NCBI GenBank assembly: GCA_009786775.1
Contig: WQRL01000052.1
Span: 1 to 9,042 of the forward strand
Direction: 5' to 3'
Length of the DNA stretch: 9,042 bases
DNA from: Oscillospiraceae bacterium
GTDB taxonomy: Bacteria > Bacillota > Clostridia > Oscillospirales > Oscillospiraceae
Within the stretch, counting starts at the first letter, position 1. The number at the start of each line of letters is the position of its first letter. The notes below the pieces were generated by a model. That model did not search any database. It was not told where the DNA came from and worked only from the letters and a program-made list of their open reading frames with translations. The position numbers and the translations under genes are program-made. Positions 6,852-9,042 of the stretch are shown piece by piece.

Positions 6852-7577
6852 ATGAATGTATCTGCACTTAAAGTAGGCGGCTTTATGGAGCTAAACGAGA
6901 AAATCCGTAGCGCAGATAGCGATGTCCACATAACTGATTGTTGTGGGCAGCGCTTTATGGGCACAGCGCTTGCGAAAGGTAAAAAACTTACAATAACAGG
7001 CACTCCGGGCAATGCTGCCGGAGCTTACCTAAATGGCGGAGTTATTGAAGTAATTGGAAATGTTCAAGATGCTGTAGGCGATACAATGAACCTCGGCAAG
7101 ATAATTGTGCACGGAAATGCCGGGGATGCTCTTGGTTATGCTATGCGGGGCGGTAATATTTTTATCCGCGGAAATGCAGGGTATAGAGCGGGAGTGCATA
7201 TGAAAGCGTATAAAGACTTAAAGCCGGTGATAGTAATAGGTGGCAGTGCAGGGAGCTTCCTGGGGGAGTATTTGGCAGGGGGCCTTCTTGTGGTGCTTGG
7301 AATTGGAGCTGAAGAAACGCTGCCTGTGGGTAACTTTATTGGAACAGGTATGCATGGGGGCGAAATTTTTATCAGGACGAAGAAAAAAATTGCCGATTTG
7401 CCTGCGCAGGTGGCTGTAAATGCAGCAACACAGGACGATTTAGCTCGGATAAAACCGCATATAATGGAGTTCGCCGAATTATTTGAAGTGGAGCTTGAGT
7501 CTTTGCTTGAAGATAATTACTATATATTAACCCCAAACACACAAAACCCTTATCATCTAATGTATGTAGCGAATTAA
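6852..7577 (+). CDS. Glutamate synthase GXGXG-domain subunit (GltB domain 3)
   Basis: This 241-residue protein matches the C-terminal beta-helix domain of glutamate synthase alpha chains, which has a structural role next to the FMN barrel. Repeats of the type G-x-x-G-x-x-x-G occur about every 19-22 residues: GTPGNAAG (50-57), GNVQDAVG (69-76), GNAGDALG (88-95), GNAGYRAG (107-114) and GGSAGSFLG (130-138). Later come GGLLVVLG and GTGMHGGEIFIR, also typical of the family. The C-terminal 60 residues are a helical tail, as in GOGAT rather than the related formylmethanofuran dehydrogenase C and FwdC-like proteins. The start is supported by a GAGG at 6841-6844, 7 bases upstream. In fused GltB this domain follows the FMN domain directly; here pdxS and pdxT intervene. 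An internal ATG at 6885 is a less likely start. Confidence 0.9.
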   Translation: MNVSALKVGGFMELNEKIRSADSDVHITDCCGQRFMGTALAKGKKLTITGTPGNAAGAYLNGGVIEVIGNVQDAVGDTMNLGKIIVHGNAGDALGYAMRGGNIFIRGNAGYRAGVHMKAYKDLKPVIVIGGSAGSFLGEYLAGGLLVVLGIGAEETLPVGNFIGTGMHGGEIFIRTKKKIADLPAQVAVNAATQDDLARIKPHIMEFAELFEVELESLLEDNYYILTPNTQNPYHLMYVAN

Positions 7578-7592
7578 CAACAAAAGATTAAC

Positions 7593-7598
7593 AGGAGG
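7593..7598 (+). promoter_or_regulatory. Ribosome binding site of glnN
   Basis: A full AGGAGG lies 9 bases before the ATG at 7608. The 30-base gap upstream contains no hairpin with a T run and no convincing promoter, so glnN is probably read from the same transcript as the GOGAT and PLP synthase genes. The strong site may let glnN be translated independently at a higher rate. Confidence 0.85.
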
Positions 7599-7607
7599 AA
7601 ATTAAGC

Positions 7608-9042
7608 ATGAACAACGTACCAGAATTATTTGCAAGCTGTGTCTTTAATGACAAAGTTATGAGGGCGAAGCTGCCCAAGGACACCTACAAGGCGCTGAAA
7701 AAAACTATGAAGATGGGCACCCACTTGGAGCTGGATATAGCTAATGAGGTGGCTAATGCAATGAGGGAATGGGCCGTGGAAAAAGGTGCAACGCACTTTA
7801 CCCACTGGTTTCAGCCGATGACAGGCATTACAGCAGAAAAGCACGATAGCTTCATTGAGCCTGATGGCGAAGGTGCGGCCATAATGTCATTTTCAGGCAA
7901 AGCACTTGTCAAGGGAGAGCCGGATGCTTCAAGTTTCCCCTCAGGCGGGCTGAGGGCTACATTTGAGGCGAGGGGATATACAGTTTGGGATATAACCTCA
8001 TACGCATTTATAAAGGATGGAACTCTTTGCATCCCCACTGCGTTTTGTTCATATTCAGGTGAGGCACTTGATAAGAAAACCCCGCTTCTGCGCTCGATGG
8101 AGGCAATCAACACACAGGCTCTTCGCATTCTAAAGCTGTTTGGAAATACGTCTGCGACAAGGGTGAGCTCAGATGTAGGCCCTGAGCAGGAATATTTTCT
8201 CGTTGACAAAGAAGTGTTTTTGAAAAGGCCTGACTTGGTGTTTACAGGGCGTACCCTGCTTGGTGCGCGCCCGCCAAAAGGGCAGGAGCTTGACGATCAT
8301 TATTTCGGCAGCCTAAAACCCAGAGTTTCCGCATTTATGAAGGAATTGGACGAAGAACTCTGGAAACTTGGGATTTATATTAAGACAAAGCACAATGAAG
8401 TAGCTCCCGGGCAGCATGAATTTGCCCCTATTTATACAACCACAAACATTTCGACTGACCAAAATCAAATCGCAATGGAACTTCTAAAGAGTGTCGCAGA
8501 TAAGCACAACTTGGCGTGCCTGCTTGCTGAAAAGCCCTTTGCAGGCGTCAATGGTAGCGGTAAGCACAACAACTGGTCCATGTCTACAGATACCGGCATT
8601 AATCTTCTTGAGCCGGGACATACCCCCCATGAAAACGCACAGTTTTTGCTGTTTCTGGTCGCCGTCATAAAGGCCGTCAATGAATATCAGGAGCTCATTA
8701 GGATTTCAGCAGCAAGTGCAGGAAATGATCACCGCCTGGGGGCAAATGAAGCCCCGCCGGCCATAGTTTCCATATTCCTGGGTGATGAACTCACGGGGAT
8801 ACTAGAAGCCCTGGATGCCGGAACGGACTATGAGGGGGTTGAGAAGTATCAGATGGAGATAGGTGTCACCGCATTGCCGCATTTTCCTCAAGATACTACA
8901 GACCGCAACAGAACTTCGCCATTTGCGTTTACAGGAAATAAGTTTGAGTTTCGTATGCTGGGCTCATCATTCTCAATCGCCGGGCCAAACATAGTCTTAA
9001 ACACCGCGGTTGCCGAAGCTCTGTGTCAATTAGCTGATAAAC
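7608..9042 (+). CDS. glnN: Glutamine synthetase type III, 3' end missing
   Basis: The enzyme makes glutamine from glutamate, ammonia and ATP, and supplies the substrate of the glutaminases encoded upstream. The frame is open from the ATG at 7608 to the right edge, giving 478 residues of an expected 700 or so. The type III form is recognised by the N-terminal block [19 protein letters not shown], then [19 protein letters not shown], the metal-binding [10 protein letters not shown] from residue 191, [12 protein letters not shown] (263-274), the substrate-binding [10 protein letters not shown] (315-324) and the ATP-site block [21 protein letters not shown], starting at residue 434. These differ clearly from type I GlnA. 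Known members are large dodecamers not regulated by adenylylation. No frameshift is visible. The missing part is the C-terminal type III domain. It lies 30 bases after the GXGXG gene and completes a GS-GOGAT operon. Confidence 0.96.
   Translation, partial: MNNVPELFASCVFNDKVMRAKLPKDTYKALKKTMKMGTHLELDIANEVANAMREWAVEKGATHFTHWFQPMTGITAEKHDSFIEPDGEGAAIMSFSGKALVKGEPDASSFPSGGLRATFEARGYTVWDITSYAFIKDGTLCIPTAFCSYSGEALDKKTPLLRSMEAINTQALRILKLFGNTSATRVSSDVGPEQEYFLVDKEVFLKRPDLVFTGRTLLGARPPKGQELDDHYFGSLKPRVSAFMKELDEELWKLGIYIKTKHNEVAPGQHEFAPIYTTTNISTDQNQIAMELLKSVADKHNLACLLAEKPFAGVNGSGKHNNWSMSTDTGINLLEPGHTPHENAQFLLFLVAVIKAVNEYQELIRISAASAGNDHRLGANEAPPAIVSIFLGDELTGILEALDAGTDYEGVEKYQMEIGVTALPHFPQDTTDRNRTSPFAFTGNKFEFRMLGSSFSIAGPNIVLNTAVAEALCQLADK

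Noticed and set aside
7811..8209. Minus-strand open frame of 132 codons
   Set aside because: It is antisense to well-conserved glnN blocks with no supporting signals.
1..9042. CRISPR arrays, insertion sequences, tRNA or rRNA genes, defence systems
   Set aside because: No direct-repeat arrays, transposase motifs, cloverleaf sequences or phage genes were seen. All coding capacity is accounted for by metabolic genes with uniform style.

Overview
The window carries eight protein genes, all on the + strand, in two tightly packed blocks separated by one 229-base regulatory gap. The gene set suggests a Clostridia-type Firmicute: an LL-diaminopimelate aminotransferase, the PdxS/PdxT route to vitamin B6, a glutamate synthase split into separate domain genes, a type III glutamine synthetase, strong GGAGG ribosome binding sites and a TTG start. 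This is inferred from gene content and signals; no rRNA or other taxonomic marker is present.

Block 1 (1-2582) holds the 3' part of pyrG (CTP synthase, entering from the left edge) and dapL (LL-diaminopimelate aminotransferase, lysine and meso-DAP synthesis), 4 bases apart. The gap (2583-2811) is AT-rich. It contains an imperfect dyad at 2641-2674, possible promoter elements around 2702-2737, and a strong intrinsic terminator (2749-2797) ending only 3 bases before the ribosome binding site of the next gene. That leaves no room for a promoter, so block 2 must be transcribed through the terminator, which looks like a leader attenuator. A small hairpin with a six-base AAAGGT loop (2745-2758) uses the same bases as the 5' arm of the terminator. 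This resembles targets of ANTAR antiterminator proteins.

Block 2 (2812 to the right edge) is one apparent operon: a class II glutamine amidotransferase gene, a ferredoxin-plus-FMN glutamate synthase gene, pdxS, pdxT, a GXGXG-domain glutamate synthase gene, and glnN (glutamine synthetase III, cut by the right edge). The three glutamate synthase genes follow the same order as the domains of a fused GltB protein, but the two PLP synthase genes sit between the second and third. No GltD-type NADPH subunit is in the window.

Together block 2 encodes the GS-GOGAT cycle (ammonia to glutamine to glutamate) plus a glutamine-consuming PLP synthase. PyrG also consumes glutamine, and DapL uses glutamate as amino donor and PLP as cofactor, so every gene touches glutamine, glutamate or PLP. 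The most interesting points are the pdxST insertion within a split GOGAT operon and the leader attenuator in front of it.
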